Assembly: GCF_902477725.1 (NCBI RefSeq)
Contig: NZ_CABSIF010000007.1
Location: 167,295 to 231,294 of the forward strand
Origin: an uncultured Desulfovibrio sp.
GTDB lineage: Bacteria; Desulfobacterota; Desulfovibrionia; Desulfovibrionales; Desulfovibrionaceae
Reading direction: 5' to 3'
Length of the DNA: 64,000 nt
Position 1 is the stretch's first letter, and each line of letters opens with the position of its first letter. The position numbers and the translations under genes were made by a program. Under the pieces are notes generated by a model, which saw only the letters and a program-made list of their open reading frames with translations, had not been told where the DNA came from and did no database searches. This document shows, in pieces, positions 1 to 9,784 of this stretch.

Positions 1-1725
1 GCTGGCATGATTATTGTTATTTTGGCGATTTCAACATCATCCATGATCAGTACTTCAAAATTGGATGAAAGTATTGATGATGTTGATAAAGCGTATATTC
101 CTGCTGTGATAGCCGTTGGTGATATGCATTTAAATTTTTGGACAGTGAGAGCAAACCTGACAACTATGCTTCTTGCGCGCGAAGTATCTGCCGCTGCGCG
201 GTATGACTCAATAATCAAAGAGTCCCTGCAAAAAATTGCAGAGGATCAAAAAAAATATATTGAATATACAGCGTTGTTTGATGGGGACATTGCTGCCCAG
301 GCAAAAAAGCTGATCCGGCAGATAGATGATATCTCAGAAGGTATGGGAATTATAAGAAGAAATTCAACAAAGCTGGTTGCTGAAGGAAAATTTGACGAGG
401 CGACAGCCCTGTTCTCCGCAGAATACGGTCCCCAGTTTCGCAAGCTTGCCCCTGTCTATGCGGAGCTGGTCAACCTGACGACCAGGAGCTGCAAGGAAAA
501 TATGGTTGACGCCATAGCACTTGGCGCAATGGCAAAAAACACCGGTTTGGTGCTCAGCCTGCTTGCTGTCGCCATCAGTATAATAATTACCTATCTGCTG
601 ACGCGCAGCGTTATGCGGCAATTAGGCAAAGACCCTGGGCAGCTGAATGCACTGGCCCGCCGCGTTGTTGATGGGGATTACGAGATTGCTGACGGCAGTG
701 CCAGAATTGGCGTCTATGATTCAATTGTATCAATGGTTGAGTCGCTTAAAGCCAACATGGAAAAGGCTCATAATGAGTCGCTGAACGCCCAGAATCAGGC
801 TGCAAAAGCCACAGAGGCCATGCGCAATGCCGAGGAATCCGGCAAGATTGCCCAGTCAAAATCCAGCGCAATGCTGGCGGCGGCAGCGCAACTGGAAGAA
901 GTGGCCCATGCGGTCAGCTCTGCCTCAACGCAGCTTTCTGCCCAGATAGAACAGGCCGACAGGGGCGCAGTGCAAACTGCGCAACGGCTGGGTGAAGCAG
1001 CTACCGCCATGAACGAGATGAATGCCACCGTGCAGGAAGTTGCCAAAAATGCTGGTGCGGCGTCATCCGCATCGGCAGATACCAAGGCGAAGGCCGAGCA
1101 CGGGGCCACGATTGTGGGCAACTCGCTGGAGAGTATCCAGCTTGTGCACCGCCTCTCGATGGAGCTGAAAGATGACATGGCGCAACTGAATGGGCATGCG
1201 CAGGATATTTCACAGATCATGACGGTCATTTCCGACATCGCCGACCAGACCAATCTGCTGGCCCTCAATGCTGCCATCGAAGCGGCGCGGGCAGGCGAGG
1301 CCGGGCGCGGTTTTGCCGTGGTGGCTGACGAAGTGCGCAAGCTTGCAGAAAAAACCATGGCTTCAACAACGGATGTTGGGCGGGTGATCCGTTCCATTCA
1401 GGAAAGTACCACGAAAAGCCTTGTTTCAATGGATAATGCCGTCGAGCAGGTCAATACTGCTACGGAGAGCGCCAGCCTTTCTGGGCAGGCCCTGAGCGAA
1501 ATTGTTGTCACCGCTGATGTTACAGCCGATCAGGCCAATGCCATTGCCACGGCCAGTGAGCAACAGTCTGCCGCCAGCGAAGAAATCAATCAGACAATTA
1601 TTGAAGTTAATGAAATGTCGCGCCAGACAGCCGAGGGAATGGCCGAAGCTGCCAAGGCTGTGAGTGATCTGGCAGTGCAGGCGGGCAAGCTTGCAAGCCT
1701 TATTTCTGAAATGCGCGACAGTTAG
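1..1725 (+). CDS. Methyl-accepting chemotaxis protein, 5' end cut by window edge
   Basis: Inner-membrane chemoreceptor that passes ligand binding to CheA/CheW. The reading frame is open to base 1, and the first ATG (base 7) lies inside what reads as the first membrane helix (IIVILAIS), so the true start is upstream of the window. A periplasmic helical domain follows, then a second membrane helix ([17 protein letters not shown], about 535-600), a HAMP-like linker ([22 protein letters not shown]), and a long cytoplasmic signalling coiled coil with the hairpin tip [20 protein letters not shown] (about 1240-1300). There is no C-terminal CheR-docking pentapeptide. The signalling half resembles the two receptors further along, but the sensor half differs. 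The ligand cannot be read from sequence. Confidence 0.95.
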   Translation, partial: AGMIIVILAISTSSMISTSKLDESIDDVDKAYIPAVIAVGDMHLNFWTVRANLTTMLLAREVSAAARYDSIIKESLQKIAEDQKKYIEYTALFDGDIAAQAKKLIRQIDDISEGMGIIRRNSTKLVAEGKFDEATALFSAEYGPQFRKLAPVYAELVNLTTRSCKENMVDAIALGAMAKNTGLVLSLLAVAISIIITYLLTRSVMRQLGKDPGQLNALARRVVDGDYEIADGSARIGVYDSIVSMVESLKANMEKAHNESLNAQNQAAKATEAMRNAEESGKIAQSKSSAMLAAAAQLEEVAHAVSSASTQLSAQIEQADRGAVQTAQRLGEAATAMNEMNATVQEVAKNAGAASSASADTKAKAEHGATIVGNSLESIQLVHRLSMELKDDMAQLNGHAQDISQIMTVISDIADQTNLLALNAAIEAARAGEAGRGFAVVADEVRKLAEKTMASTTDVGRVIRSIQESTTKSLVSMDNAVEQVNTATESASLSGQALSEIVVTADVTADQANAIATASEQQSAASEEINQTIIEVNEMSRQTAEGMAEAAKAVSDLAVQAGKLASLISEMRDS

Positions 1726-1754
1726 GCCTGTAAGGATTATTGAAATCAATTTGC

Positions 1755-1809
1755 CAGAATGCTGAGTTTGTTGCGGGGGCGCTCCGTTAAATGGTGTGCC
1801 CCCATTCTG
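1755..1809 (+). terminator. Possible terminator hairpin after the first chemoreceptor
   Basis: Imperfect hairpin 30 bases after the stop codon. CAGAAT (1755-1760) pairs with ATTCTG (1804-1809), and GGGGGC (1775-1780) pairs with GCCCCC (1798-1803). The left side carries an extra unpaired stretch and no long T-run follows, so this is a weak call. Confidence 0.3.
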
Positions 1810-1983
1810 AAAGCAGAAAATTACCCCGCTAGTGAACCCCGCATTTTTTGCCTTTTTCAGACCGGTTTTTCCATCCTCCGCAAAGAGGCCACGTTGCTTG
1901 TCCGCTTGCGAAAAAGCAGGCAGCGCAACTCCCTCGTCTGTTAGGCTTTGCTGAAATCTTGTCTTCTACATTGAGTGGTGCCA

Positions 1984-3222
1984 ATGGAGTCAGTTCACCT
2001 TTACAGTTTACTGTCTGGTTTTTCGCGGGCGCTTGGGCTTGTTTGCCAAGAACTGACAGAACACAATCTGCGTGTGGCCTATCTGGCGCAGGTGTTGGCA
2101 GAGCATTGCGGCCTGGATCATCAGGAAAGAAAATACCTGCTTATTGCAAGCATGCTGCATGAGATCGGGACTATCCCGCTGAAGGATGGCCTGACCAATT
2201 TTGTTTTTGAAAAAGAAGATTATTGCGTGGCTGGCTGGGTTTTTTGCAGAACAGCCAAGCTTCCTGAAGATGTTTGCAACATGGTTCTGCTCAGAAAGAC
2301 TCCGTGGAAAGAGCTGACACCGCAGGAAGATAACGCCATCAGCGCAAACTATATTTATTTTGCCGATGCTGTTGATGCTGAAATGCTCGCCCACCCGGAT
2401 GCGAGCTTCTCCCATCTGGCGATTGCGATGGAAAAGAAAGCGGGTAATTTTTCTTACATCTGGCGTAATGCCTTTGCTCACATAGCAAAAAACAAAGCCA
2501 TTGCTGCTGCGTATCAATCATCCGGGGAGATGGATGCGTATTTGAGCAACGAATTTTGTAAAGACATCCTTTCAACCCAAAATCTCTTGATTTTGTGCGA
2601 TCTGTTTTCTCAGATTATTGACTCAAAAAGTCCGTTCACTGCAACGCATTCGCATGGCGTTGCCCATACTGCGCAGGAAATACTCAAGCTGACTGGCCTC
2701 GCATTTGGCGAAGATTACCTGACGATCTACATTGCGGGGCTCTTGCACGACATAGGCAAGTTGGCTGTTCCTGTGGATATTCTTGAGAAACCGGGGGTAC
2801 TTTCTGCTCAAGAGCGGCATGAAATAAAGCAGCATGCCGAGATTGGGATACAGCTTCTTGATTCAATCCCCGGTTTTCACTGTGTTTGCGATTGGGCCGG
2901 AATGCACCACGAGAGGCTGGATGGAAAAGGGTATCCGTATGGTCTGGGAGCAGCAAAGCTCACCTTGCCAATGCGCGTTATGGCTGTGGCTGATGTGTTT
3001 ACCGCTTTGACGGAGAGCCGCCCGTACCGGGGCGGCATGGATCTGACCAGTGTGGTTGCCTGCATGTCGGCTATGGCGGTTAACAAGCAGCTTGATGCGG
3101 ATATTGTAGCCCTGGTTGTAAAGAATGCGTTGCAGATCAATCAGGTGCGGTCCAGAGCGCAGCGCGATGCGGCTGCAAAATTTCTTGCCATGCGCAAATT
3201 GTGCGCCTGGACTAGCGCCTAG
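1984..3222 (+). CDS. HD-GYP domain protein, probable cyclic-di-GMP phosphodiesterase
   Basis: About 412 residues with two HD-type helical regions. The N-terminal one (about residues 27-65) has only the remnant LHEIG in place of HD and is probably not catalytic. The C-terminal HD-GYP region is complete: LLHDIGK (about 254-259), then HHERLDGKGYP (about 308-318), then ADVFTALTESRPYR. Proteins of this family cleave cyclic di-GMP. There is no membrane segment or receiver domain, so it is probably cytosolic. The frame also offers GTG codons at 1975 and 1978. I prefer the ATG at 1984, but neither has a strong ribosome site. Its position beside chemoreceptors suggests a role in motility or lifestyle control (inference). 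Confidence 0.85.
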   Translation: MESVHLYSLLSGFSRALGLVCQELTEHNLRVAYLAQVLAEHCGLDHQERKYLLIASMLHEIGTIPLKDGLTNFVFEKEDYCVAGWVFCRTAKLPEDVCNMVLLRKTPWKELTPQEDNAISANYIYFADAVDAEMLAHPDASFSHLAIAMEKKAGNFSYIWRNAFAHIAKNKAIAAAYQSSGEMDAYLSNEFCKDILSTQNLLILCDLFSQIIDSKSPFTATHSHGVAHTAQEILKLTGLAFGEDYLTIYIAGLLHDIGKLAVPVDILEKPGVLSAQERHEIKQHAEIGIQLLDSIPGFHCVCDWAGMHHERLDGKGYPYGLGAAKLTLPMRVMAVADVFTALTESRPYRGGMDLTSVVACMSAMAVNKQLDADIVALVVKNALQINQVRSRAQRDAAAKFLAMRKLCAWTSA

Positions 3223-3250
3223 GGCAGGTTTGTGCAGCAATCGGAACGTA

Positions 3251-3289
3251 AAATGCTTACCGGCGAAAGAGATTCGTCGGTAAGCATTT
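3251..3289. terminator. Strong hairpin between convergent genes
   Basis: AAATGCTTACCG (3251-3262) pairs with CGGTAAGCATTT (3278-3289). A G-T pair and a CGAA/TTCG stem extend it to 17 pairs with an AGAGA loop. It sits between the HD-GYP gene and the leftward BON gene and could end both transcripts. It lacks a clear T-run, so Rho-independent action is not certain. Confidence 0.5.
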
Positions 3290-3367
3290 ATTAAAGGGAA
3301 AAGTCCTGACTATATGCGCCGTGGCTGTCAGCCACGAGTGCTGGAATTATCCGTTTCCTACATCTGC

Positions 3368-4060
3368 CTACGGCAGCTCGCGCGACTCAACATCACCTGA
3401 GCCCCCGGAGCTGTTTGCTCCGCTGGAAACCGGGGTGCTGCTTGGGCTGCCGGAAGGTTCCATGCTGCCGTCCATGGGGCTCACGCCAGTGGCATGCTCC
3501 GGCTGCATGTTGTCAAGCTGGCCCGCCTTTTGGGGGAACATAAGGTAGCTTGTTACGCCTGTTACTCCAGCAACGCCGCGCGCGGCCTGGATGGCGAGCT
3601 GCTTTTCCGCATCATCCCTTACCACGCCAAGCAGCACCACACGCCCGGAGTTCACTTCCGTATCTATGCGGGTGGAAGAGAGCCCCTTGGTGGAAATAAG
3701 GTCTTTGCGCAGCTTGGTGGCCAGCACAAAGTTGCTGGTGTCGCTGGTGGCGGGGGTGAACCAGTGGGTCGTGACCGAGCGGGGCTTGTAGCGGTTGGCT
3801 ATGGTCACAGCCTTGCCCTGCATGGTGTCGGGTATTTCACCCACAAGGAAGACATGCCCGTAAAAACTGTATACCGCAACAGACCAGCCACCAGAGAAGC
3901 TTTCGTCAAGCAGCGCCGTCTTGATTTTGGCAGAGAGTTCCTTGTCATCAGACATGGTGCCCATCAGGCGCTGGTCGTCATAGATGGAATAGCCGGTGTA
4001 TGCGCAACCGTTGAGCAGGGTGACGCAAAGCAGCAGCAATAGAAGCGCCAGTCGTTTCAT
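3368..4060 (-). CDS. BON-domain outer-membrane lipoprotein
   Basis: 230 residues. The start at 4060 is fixed by a strong AGGAGG site seven bases upstream and by the lipoprotein signal MKRLALLLLLLCVTLLNGCA, with the lipobox Cys at about residue 19; upstream in-frame codons are non-coding. Two BON modules follow: about 40-110 (DDKELSAKIKTALL...) and about 117-185 (SNFVLATKLRKDLI...). BON proteins are periplasmic or outer-membrane-associated and linked to envelope integrity (OsmY/DolP type). The C-terminal 40 residues are Pro/Ser/Gly-rich and probably disordered. It lies 106 bases downstream of murA on the same strand, so the two may be cotranscribed. Confidence 0.85.
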   Translation of the reverse strand: MKRLALLLLLLCVTLLNGCAYTGYSIYDDQRLMGTMSDDKELSAKIKTALLDESFSGGWSVAVYSFYGHVFLVGEIPDTMQGKAVTIANRYKPRSVTTHWFTPATSDTSNFVLATKLRKDLISTKGLSSTRIDTEVNSGRVVLLGVVRDDAEKQLAIQAARGVAGVTGVTSYLMFPQKAGQLDNMQPEHATGVSPMDGSMEPSGSPSSTPVSSGANSSGGSGDVESRELP

Positions 4061-4166
4061 GGAATCCTCCTGAAACCCGCGTTGCGGGCGAAGCGTCTTA
4101 ACGTAGTCGATCAGCTTTTTTTGCAGGCAGCAAGCATGGCACGCCCGCAAAAGGAGCGGAATTTTT

Positions 4167-5417
4167 TTATTCTTTTTCGCGGCGGATACGCGCGCCAACG
4201 GCATTAAGCTTGTGCTCGATGCTCTCATAGCCACGGTCGAGGTGGTAGATGCGCCGCACTTCGGTAACGCCCTTGGCCGCAAGACCTGCCAGAACTAAGG
4301 ACGCGCTGGCACGGAGGTCGGAGGCCATCACCGGCGCGCCGGTGAGCTTCTGCACACCGCGTACCATGGCCGTGTGACCGGAAACCTTGATCTGCGCGCC
4401 CATGCGCATGAGTTCAAGCACGTGCATGAAGCGGTTTTCAAAAATGCTTTCTTCCACAACGCTGGCCCCTTCGGCAAGGCACATGAGCGCCATCAGCTGG
4501 GCCTGCATGTCTGTAGGAAAGCCAGGGTAGGGCTGGGTTTTTACATCCGTGCCGCGCAAGGGGCCAGCGCAACGCGCCAGAACGCCCTCGGGGGTGTTGG
4601 TGATCTCCATGCCCATACTGCGCAGCTTGAGAATGACGGCTTCAAGGTCTTTAAACGGACAGTTGCGCAGCATCAGTTCGCCGCCAGTAATGCCCGCTGC
4701 CACGAGGAAGGTTCCCGCCTCGATGCGGTCGGGCATAACGGGGTATTCCCCATCGTGCAGGGAGGTAACGCCCTGAATGCGGATGACAGACGTGCCATGG
4801 CCTTCGATTTTTGCGCCGCAGGCCCGCAAAAAGTTTGCGAGGTCAACAATTTCTGGCTCGCGGGCGGCGTTTTCAAGCACGGTTTCGCCATCTGCAAGAG
4901 CTGCGGCCATGAGCAGGTTTTCCGTGCCGCCCACTGTGGGCATGTCAAAGGAAATGTGCGCGCCCTTGAGCTGGCGGCAGCGGCCAATGATATAACCTTC
5001 CTCAAGCTGAAAGCTGGCGCCCATCTGCTCCAGCCCCTTGAGGTGCTGGTCTACGGGGCGAGCGCCAATGGCGCAACCGCCGGGCAGGGCTACGCGCGCC
5101 TGACCAATGCGGGCCAGCAACGGGCCAAGGCACAGAACTGAGGCGCGCATGGTGCGCACCAGATCGTACGGAGCTTCCGGCAGTAAATTGCCGGGCTGCA
5201 CCTGTACCCGATGATCGTTGTATTCGCAGGTGCAGCCCAACATGTTCAGGAGCTTGATGGTGGTATGTATATCGCGCAGGTTGGGCACATTGGTGATGGT
5301 GACCGGCTCTGACAGCAGAATGCAGGCAAAAAGAATGGGCAAGGCCGCATTTTTGGAGCCGCTGACCTCAATGCCGCCAGTAAGCGGAACGCCGCCTTCA
5401 ATAACCAGTTTGTCCAT
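4167..5417 (-). CDS. murA: UDP-N-acetylglucosamine 1-carboxyvinyltransferase
   Basis: 416 residues, normal length for MurA. It transfers enolpyruvate from PEP to UDP-GlcNAc, the first committed step of peptidoglycan synthesis in the cytosol. The start MDKLVIEGG at 5417 matches the family N-terminus; the frame remains open upstream but that part does not look like MurA. The PEP/fosfomycin-binding Cys falls at residue 115 in [13 protein letters not shown], the same number as in E. coli. The substrate-binding SGSKNAALP is at residues 19-27. The protein ends in IRREKE. The only gene directly downstream is the BON lipoprotein. Confidence 0.97.
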   Translation of the reverse strand: MDKLVIEGGVPLTGGIEVSGSKNAALPILFACILLSEPVTITNVPNLRDIHTTIKLLNMLGCTCEYNDHRVQVQPGNLLPEAPYDLVRTMRASVLCLGPLLARIGQARVALPGGCAIGARPVDQHLKGLEQMGASFQLEEGYIIGRCRQLKGAHISFDMPTVGGTENLLMAAALADGETVLENAAREPEIVDLANFLRACGAKIEGHGTSVIRIQGVTSLHDGEYPVMPDRIEAGTFLVAAGITGGELMLRNCPFKDLEAVILKLRSMGMEITNTPEGVLARCAGPLRGTDVKTQPYPGFPTDMQAQLMALMCLAEGASVVEESIFENRFMHVLELMRMGAQIKVSGHTAMVRGVQKLTGAPVMASDLRASASLVLAGLAAKGVTEVRRIYHLDRGYESIEHKLNAVGARIRREKE

Positions 5418-5604
5418 GGAGTGTCCCCGAAAAAATGTTTGACGCCGATGCAAGCCCCCTGCTCTCAAAGCAGGCACGCTGCACAGGGCTTGCGAAGCGG
5501 GCAAGTGGCCTGGCGAGCGGATTTTTGCCACTCAGCAAAGTCGCGGACGCAAGTGTAGATACTTTTCTAGATAAAATCCAGATGGAGCTGTGTTGAAAAA
5601 ATGC

Positions 5605-5633
5605 TTGCCAAACTAAAATAACCTGCTTATAAG
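5605..5633 (+). promoter_or_regulatory. Promoter for the tRNA genes
   Basis: -35 box TTGCCA (5605-5610), 17-base spacer, -10 box TATAAG (5628-5633), ending 11 bases before tRNA-His. The spacing and position fit a sigma-70 promoter. Confidence 0.65.
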
Positions 5634-5644
5634 AATTTTCCCGT

Positions 5645-5721
5645 GGCGGAAGTAGCTCAGTAGGTAGAGCACCTGGTTGTGGCCCAGGTGGCCGTGGGTT
5701 CAAGTCCCATCTTTCGCCCCA
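5645..5721 (+). tRNA. tRNA-His (GTG)
   Basis: Folds as a full cloverleaf. The acceptor GCGGAAG (5646-5652) pairs with CTTTCGC (5711-5717). The anticodon GTG is at 5679-5681 in a CCTGG/CCAGG stem, followed by the T arm GTGGGTTCAAGTCCCAT. It has the tRNA-His hallmark: an extra G at -1 (5645) opposite discriminator C73 (5718). CCA is encoded (5719-5721). Confidence 0.97.
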
Positions 5722-5728
5722 CAATTTT

Positions 5729-5757
5729 CCCGCGCCGCAACGGCGCGGGTTTTTTTT
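5729..5757 (+). terminator. Intrinsic terminator between the two tRNAs
   Basis: CCCGCGCCG (5729-5737), loop CAA, CGGCGCGGG (5741-5749), then eight T (5750-5757). The last T abuts the first base of tRNA-Pro, so the terminator fills the whole spacer. Confidence 0.85.
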
Positions 5758-5834
5758 CGGAGCGTGGCGCAGCCTGGTAGCGCACCTGCTTTGGGAGCAG
5801 GGGGTCGAAGGTTCGAATCCTTTCGCTCCGACCA
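5758..5834 (+). tRNA. tRNA-Pro (TGG)
   Basis: Full cloverleaf. The acceptor CGGAGCG (5758-5764) pairs with CGCTCCG (5824-5830). The D arm is GCGC...GCGC. The anticodon TGG (5792-5794) lies in the stem CCTGC/GCAGG. The T arm is GAAGGTTCGAATCCTTT, the discriminator is A, and CCA is encoded. It reads all Pro codons of the CCA/CCG class. It has no room for its own promoter other than inside tRNA-His and the preceding terminator. Confidence 0.97.
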
Positions 5835-5846
5835 TTTATCCAAGAT

Positions 5847-5883
5847 AAAGGGATAGTCAGACGCAAGTCTGACTATCCCTTTT
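5847..5883 (+). terminator. Terminator after tRNA-Pro
   Basis: AAAGGGATAGTCAGA (5847-5861), loop CGCAAG, TCTGACTATCCCTTT (5868-5882), one more T. A perfect 15-pair stem 12 bases after the tRNA CCA end. Confidence 0.85.
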
Positions 5884-6196
5884 CTGCGTTGAATGGGGTC
5901 GCCCAAAGTGGAGATTGGCAGAATTTTTTTTAAATTCCGAACTATCGATATCGATTTAAATTTGTCGCGAACCATCGCCAAGGTTGAAAAAAATTATCAG
6001 CGATTCAATGACGTGCGAATGTTGGATAATTTGTGCAATTTTTTTTGGATGTTAATTGATATTTTTGTGGTAAATAATGTAAAATTATATTTTTCATGTT
6101 AAATGTGTCTATGATGTTCACAAATCGCAATGCTTAATTGTTTATTTATATGAATTTCTATATGATGTTTTATTAGAAATTTTTTTATGACCAGCA
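5884..6196. other. AT-rich intergenic leader upstream of a chemoreceptor
   Basis: About 310 bases of very AT-rich DNA between the tRNA terminator and the sigma-28-like promoter. The short open frames here have no ribosome sites and look like chance. I see no structured element. Confidence 0.5.
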
Positions 6197-6223
6197 TAAA
6201 TATTTGTTAGAATCCTCCGATCT
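6197..6223 (+). promoter_or_regulatory. Sigma-28 (FliA)-like promoter for chemoreceptor
   Basis: TAAA (6197-6200), a 15-base spacer, then TCCGATCT (6216-6223), compared with the FliA consensus TAAA-N15-GCCGATAA. It lies 72 bases upstream of the ATG. A matching element occurs upstream of the paralogous receptor at 10477. Confidence 0.55.
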
Positions 6224-6294
6224 ATTATTGATGAAATCTGCATTGTTCCACGTTGCTGAATATATGTTTTGATGAGCATGACGGAGGGGATGTT

Positions 6295-8061
6295 ATGGGC
6301 AAAATTTCTACAATGCAAAAACTTTTTGGTTTGTGTTTGCTGCTCTCACTATTTCCAGTTGCAATTGGTGGATACGCTGTAACAAGTTTGCAAAAACTTA
6401 CGTTTGACTTAAATACACTTTATACTGTTCATATGAAAGGGTTAGATCAAACACGTGCATTAAATATAAAAGTTTTGCGTATTGCACAAGATGAGAAGAA
6501 TCTAATCATCAGCGACGGCGAACAAGAGATAGAAAAGTATTTGCAGATTCTGAATAACGAATACAAAGAGTACGATAGTATTCTACAGGATTTGCCTAAA
6601 TATTTCGTTACAACACGTGGCTATGAACTGCTTGCAAGCATTAATGCTGCTGCAAAAGAGTGGCGCGCCGCCCATGATCGGGTGGTTGAACTGGGCAGGA
6701 ATGTTGACCCGGCCGCCAATAAAGAAGCGCAAAAGCTTTCGTCTACCCTTGGCAATGACAAGCAGCGCGTTCTTGCCCAGACAATCCAGACAGTTGTTGA
6801 CTCCAAAATCAATACTGCCAAACGTCTTAATGATTCCAGTGCGGCCATGTACAAGCAGGCTTTTTGGATTACAGTGGCAGGCATTGCCATGTCGGTGCTT
6901 GTAGGGCTGTGCGCAGGGTATTTTCTCGCACGGAATATGCTGCGTCAGCTTGGCGACGAGCCAGCATCGCTTTCTGATCTTGCACTTGAGATTGCCGGTG
7001 GAAACTTGAACGCGCAGTTTAATCCCCGCCGATCAGAAATTGGCGTGTTTGGGGCCATGAAGCAGATGGTCGCCACACTGAAGTCAAAGATTGCTGAAGC
7101 CGATCAAAAAAGCCTTGAGGCCAAGGAAGAATCTGATCGAGCACAAAAAGCGACGGTGGAAGCTGAAGAAGCCCGAAAGCAAGCTGAGCGGGCCAAGGCC
7201 GAGGGCATGCTTCAGGCTGCGCAGCAGCTTGAAGGGGTTGTTCAGGTCGTATCCTCTGCTTCAGCAGAACTTTCCACGCAAATTGAACAATCCAGTCGTG
7301 GGGCTGATGAACAGTCTAACCGTGTGCGTGAAACCGCAACCGCCATGGAAGAAATGAACGCCACAGTTCTGGAAGTTGCACGCAATGCTCAACAGGCCGC
7401 TGACATCTCTCATCAGGCACGGCAGCAGGCCCAGGAAGGCTCTAAAATTGTCACTGATGCCGTTAAAAGTATCGAATCTGTTCACTCCCAATCTATTGCC
7501 ATTAAGGCAGACATGGACGCTTTGGGTAAGCAGGCAGAAGGCATCGGGCAAATTATGGGTGTGATTGCCGATATTGCTGATCAAACAAACCTGCTGGCTC
7601 TGAACGCCGCCATCGAAGCCGCTCGTGCCGGTGATGCCGGGCGTGGTTTTGCTGTGGTTGCCGATGAAGTGCGCAAGCTTGCTGAAAAGACCATGACCGC
7701 TACCCAAGAGGTAGGGCAGGCCATCACAGGTATTCAGGAAGGTACGCGCAAGAATATCCACAACGTGGAGCTGACTGGTGTGTCCATTGAAGAAGCCGCA
7801 AGGCTTTCAGTCACGTCTGGTGAATCGCTCAAGCAGATTCTGGAATTTGTCAACATGGTCAACGACCAGGTTCAGTCCATTGCAACGGCTAGTGAGCAGC
7901 AATCCGCAGCAAGCGAAGAAATCAATCATTCTGTGGAACAGGTAGCAACCATTTCGTCTGAAACTGCTCAGGCCATGGAGCAGGCCTCCAGGGCTGTGGC
8001 TGACCTTGCGCAGCAGTCCCAAGCATTACAGCGACTTATTGGTCAGATGAAGAAGGGATAA
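6295..8061 (+). CDS. Methyl-accepting chemotaxis protein (paralogue A)
   Basis: 588 residues. The start at 6295 is chosen because GGAGGGG lies just upstream and because the paralogue at 10477 begins with the same [12 protein letters not shown]. Architecture: membrane helix 1 (about 10-30); periplasmic four-helix bundle with the motif [18 protein letters not shown] typical of 4HB_MCP sensors; membrane helix 2 (about 193-216, [19 protein letters not shown]); HAMP; then a long signalling coiled coil with the tip [20 protein letters not shown]. It signals to the flagellar motor through CheA. The ligand is unknown; 4HB sensors often bind small organic molecules. Confidence 0.95.
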   Translation: MGKISTMQKLFGLCLLLSLFPVAIGGYAVTSLQKLTFDLNTLYTVHMKGLDQTRALNIKVLRIAQDEKNLIISDGEQEIEKYLQILNNEYKEYDSILQDLPKYFVTTRGYELLASINAAAKEWRAAHDRVVELGRNVDPAANKEAQKLSSTLGNDKQRVLAQTIQTVVDSKINTAKRLNDSSAAMYKQAFWITVAGIAMSVLVGLCAGYFLARNMLRQLGDEPASLSDLALEIAGGNLNAQFNPRRSEIGVFGAMKQMVATLKSKIAEADQKSLEAKEESDRAQKATVEAEEARKQAERAKAEGMLQAAQQLEGVVQVVSSASAELSTQIEQSSRGADEQSNRVRETATAMEEMNATVLEVARNAQQAADISHQARQQAQEGSKIVTDAVKSIESVHSQSIAIKADMDALGKQAEGIGQIMGVIADIADQTNLLALNAAIEAARAGDAGRGFAVVADEVRKLAEKTMTATQEVGQAITGIQEGTRKNIHNVELTGVSIEEAARLSVTSGESLKQILEFVNMVNDQVQSIATASEQQSAASEEINHSVEQVATISSETAQAMEQASRAVADLAQQSQALQRLIGQMKKG

Positions 8062-8085
8062 CCCTCTCAGCCCGTGTATTCAAAA

Positions 8086-8113
8086 GGCCGCTCAGGAATG
8101 GGCGGTCTTTTTT
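8086..8113 (+). terminator. Terminator after chemoreceptor A
   Basis: GGCCGCTC (8086-8093) pairs, with two G-T pairs, with GGGCGGTC (8100-8107) and is followed by six T. It lies between convergent genes. Confidence 0.65.
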
Positions 8114-8145
8114 GTTTGATGAGCTGTTTCTATTTGGACTTTACG

Positions 8146-9018
8146 TCACCCGAAGAGGCTCAGTTGCTTGAGGGCCTGCTTCTCTTCAAACGTATTCAGG
8201 TATTGAAAAATCTGCGCAGGATCATGCATGATGCCATGCTGCAAGCAGTAATGGCGGAAAAAGTCCATCAGGTATTTGTTGTTTGGACTGCTCAATATGT
8301 ATTGCGTGCCGTAGGTGCGAATGTATCTTTCCTTCATTCCAGGAAAGTGCCGATCAAGCTGGCTATAGAAGTATTGTCTGTTTCCCTGGCGAAGCGTCAT
8401 TCCCATGCCAAAGTTGATGATGCCGCGCACCTTGGCCTCTGCGCAGTACTCCAGAATCCCCGCAATATTTTCTTTTGTATCATTGATGAAGGGGAGTATG
8501 GGGCAAAGCCATACCACAGTAGGTATTCCTGCATCGCGCAAGCGGAGCAGAACGTTAAACCGTTCCTTTGTGGCACTTACGTTGGGTTCCAGTTTTTTGC
8601 ACAACTCTTCATTGTATGTGGTCAGGGTTATCTGAACAACACATTTGGCCTTATCATGTATTTTTTGAAACAGGTCGATGTCGCGCAATATTCGATCTGA
8701 CTTTGTGATCACGGTAAAGCCGAAACCATACTCATATATCAGCGACAAGGCCTTTCTGACATTTCCGATTTCCATTTCTGCCGGAATGTATGGATCCGTC
8801 ATGGAGCCTGTGCCAATCATGCACTTTTTGCGTTTGCGCTGAAGGGCGTTATCAAGCAGCTCTATGGCGTTTTCCTTCACTTCTATATCTTCAAATTCAT
8901 GCTCCATGCCATAGCAGGCGCTGCGCGAATCGCAATAGATACATCCATGCGAACATCCGCGATAGATATTCATGCCGTTTTTAGCGGATAAAATTCCCTT
9001 TGCTTTCACAAAATGCAT
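8146..9018 (-). CDS. SplB-like radical SAM protein
   Basis: About 290 residues. The radical SAM cluster motif is GCSHGCIYCD with Cys at about residues 22, 26 and 29 (C-x3-C-x2-C). NIYRGC before it and GSMTDPYIPAE after it are typical of the COG1533 (spore photoproduct lyase-related) family. It should bind a 4Fe-4S cluster and S-adenosylmethionine and make a 5'-deoxyadenosyl radical. The substrate is unknown; members outside spore formers are uncharacterised. I chose ATG 9018 (MHFVKAKGILSAKNG) because family members begin there. The frame extends to ATGs at 9060 and 9222 and none has a strong ribosome site. It is on the same strand downstream of the broken lectin gene. Confidence 0.85.
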   Translation of the reverse strand: MHFVKAKGILSAKNGMNIYRGCSHGCIYCDSRSACYGMEHEFEDIEVKENAIELLDNALQRKRKKCMIGTGSMTDPYIPAEMEIGNVRKALSLIYEYGFGFTVITKSDRILRDIDLFQKIHDKAKCVVQITLTTYNEELCKKLEPNVSATKERFNVLLRLRDAGIPTVVWLCPILPFINDTKENIAGILEYCAEAKVRGIINFGMGMTLRQGNRQYFYSQLDRHFPGMKERYIRTYGTQYILSSPNNKYLMDFFRHYCLQHGIMHDPAQIFQYLNTFEEKQALKQLSLFG

Positions 9019-9169
9019 CTGTTTGTTTCCGTCTGGCTGCTGTGCAACGAGCTGTTTCATCTTGACGAGTCGCGCAGTTCTTAACCATATGCGCCAGCTA
9101 TCCCATCTGTCGGATTCTTCTTCGCTGGTGTGGCAGCCGATCGGCGCAGAGTTCGTCCTTAGGGCTAAT

Positions 9170-9784
9170 CTACTGTCCCGCAGGGCCGTTGCTGAAGGAT
9201 TTGACAAGCGTTTTTTTTTCATGGCTGTCGCGGGCCTTTGTGGGCGGGCTTTGTTTGTCCATTGGCGTCAAACGAAAAAGTTGCCCGCGCGAGGTGTTCT
9301 CGACATGCCCCTGAAAAACCGTGCCCGCGCGTTGCGCATTGCCTTTCAAGTCAAGGGCGAGGCCGGTTTCCTGATTGGTGAGAGTGTAAAATTCTCTCTT
9401 TGCAATGACCTTCCAGCGCTGATTTTTGCCGCCGTGCCAAGGGAATATGATGATGGGAACGCCATTGTATTTTTTGCTTTCAGATGAATCCAACACCATT
9501 GCCCGTTTGGGCGCAATAATTTTGTAGAAGTCGTTGCCGAGGTGCTCAAAGCGCCATATGCCCGCCTGCTCGTTCTGCCCAAGTGCAACCCGCTCTCTCA
9601 CTGTCATGCCGCTGGAAACTACTGCCAGATTGCTGTCTGCCATCTGAACAAGGTAGTCGCCATCCGCAATTATAGCGGCAAGGGCGGTTTACGGAAAAAT
9701 AAGGCACACGGTCAGCAGTATAATCAGCCTGGAGTATGCGGCAATGCCTGAAGCTTTTTTTATGACTTTCAGCGTGTTCTTCAT
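9170..9784 (-). pseudogene. Ricin-type lectin secreted protein, broken by a stop in the signal peptide
   Basis: From ATG 9784 (GAGG nearby) the frame reads a good signal peptide: MKNTLKVIKK, then a hydrophobic LIILLTVCLIFP. It meets TAA at codon 32 (9691-9689), then continues in the same frame with TALAAIIADGDYLVQ (an ALA cleavage site) and a RICIN/beta-trefoil domain with the motifs GIWRFEHL, PWHGGKNQRWKV, TNQETGLALDL and GQLFRLTP. Without the stop this would be a roughly 204-residue exported carbohydrate-binding protein. The only downstream start (MADSNLAVV, 9643) lacks a ribosome site and would lose export. It is probably inactivated by a point mutation; a sequencing error is the alternative. 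Confidence 0.75.

Noticed and set aside
1759..1944. A 61-codon frame between the first chemoreceptor and the HD-GYP gene
   Set aside because: No ribosome site or family; it overlaps a hairpin.
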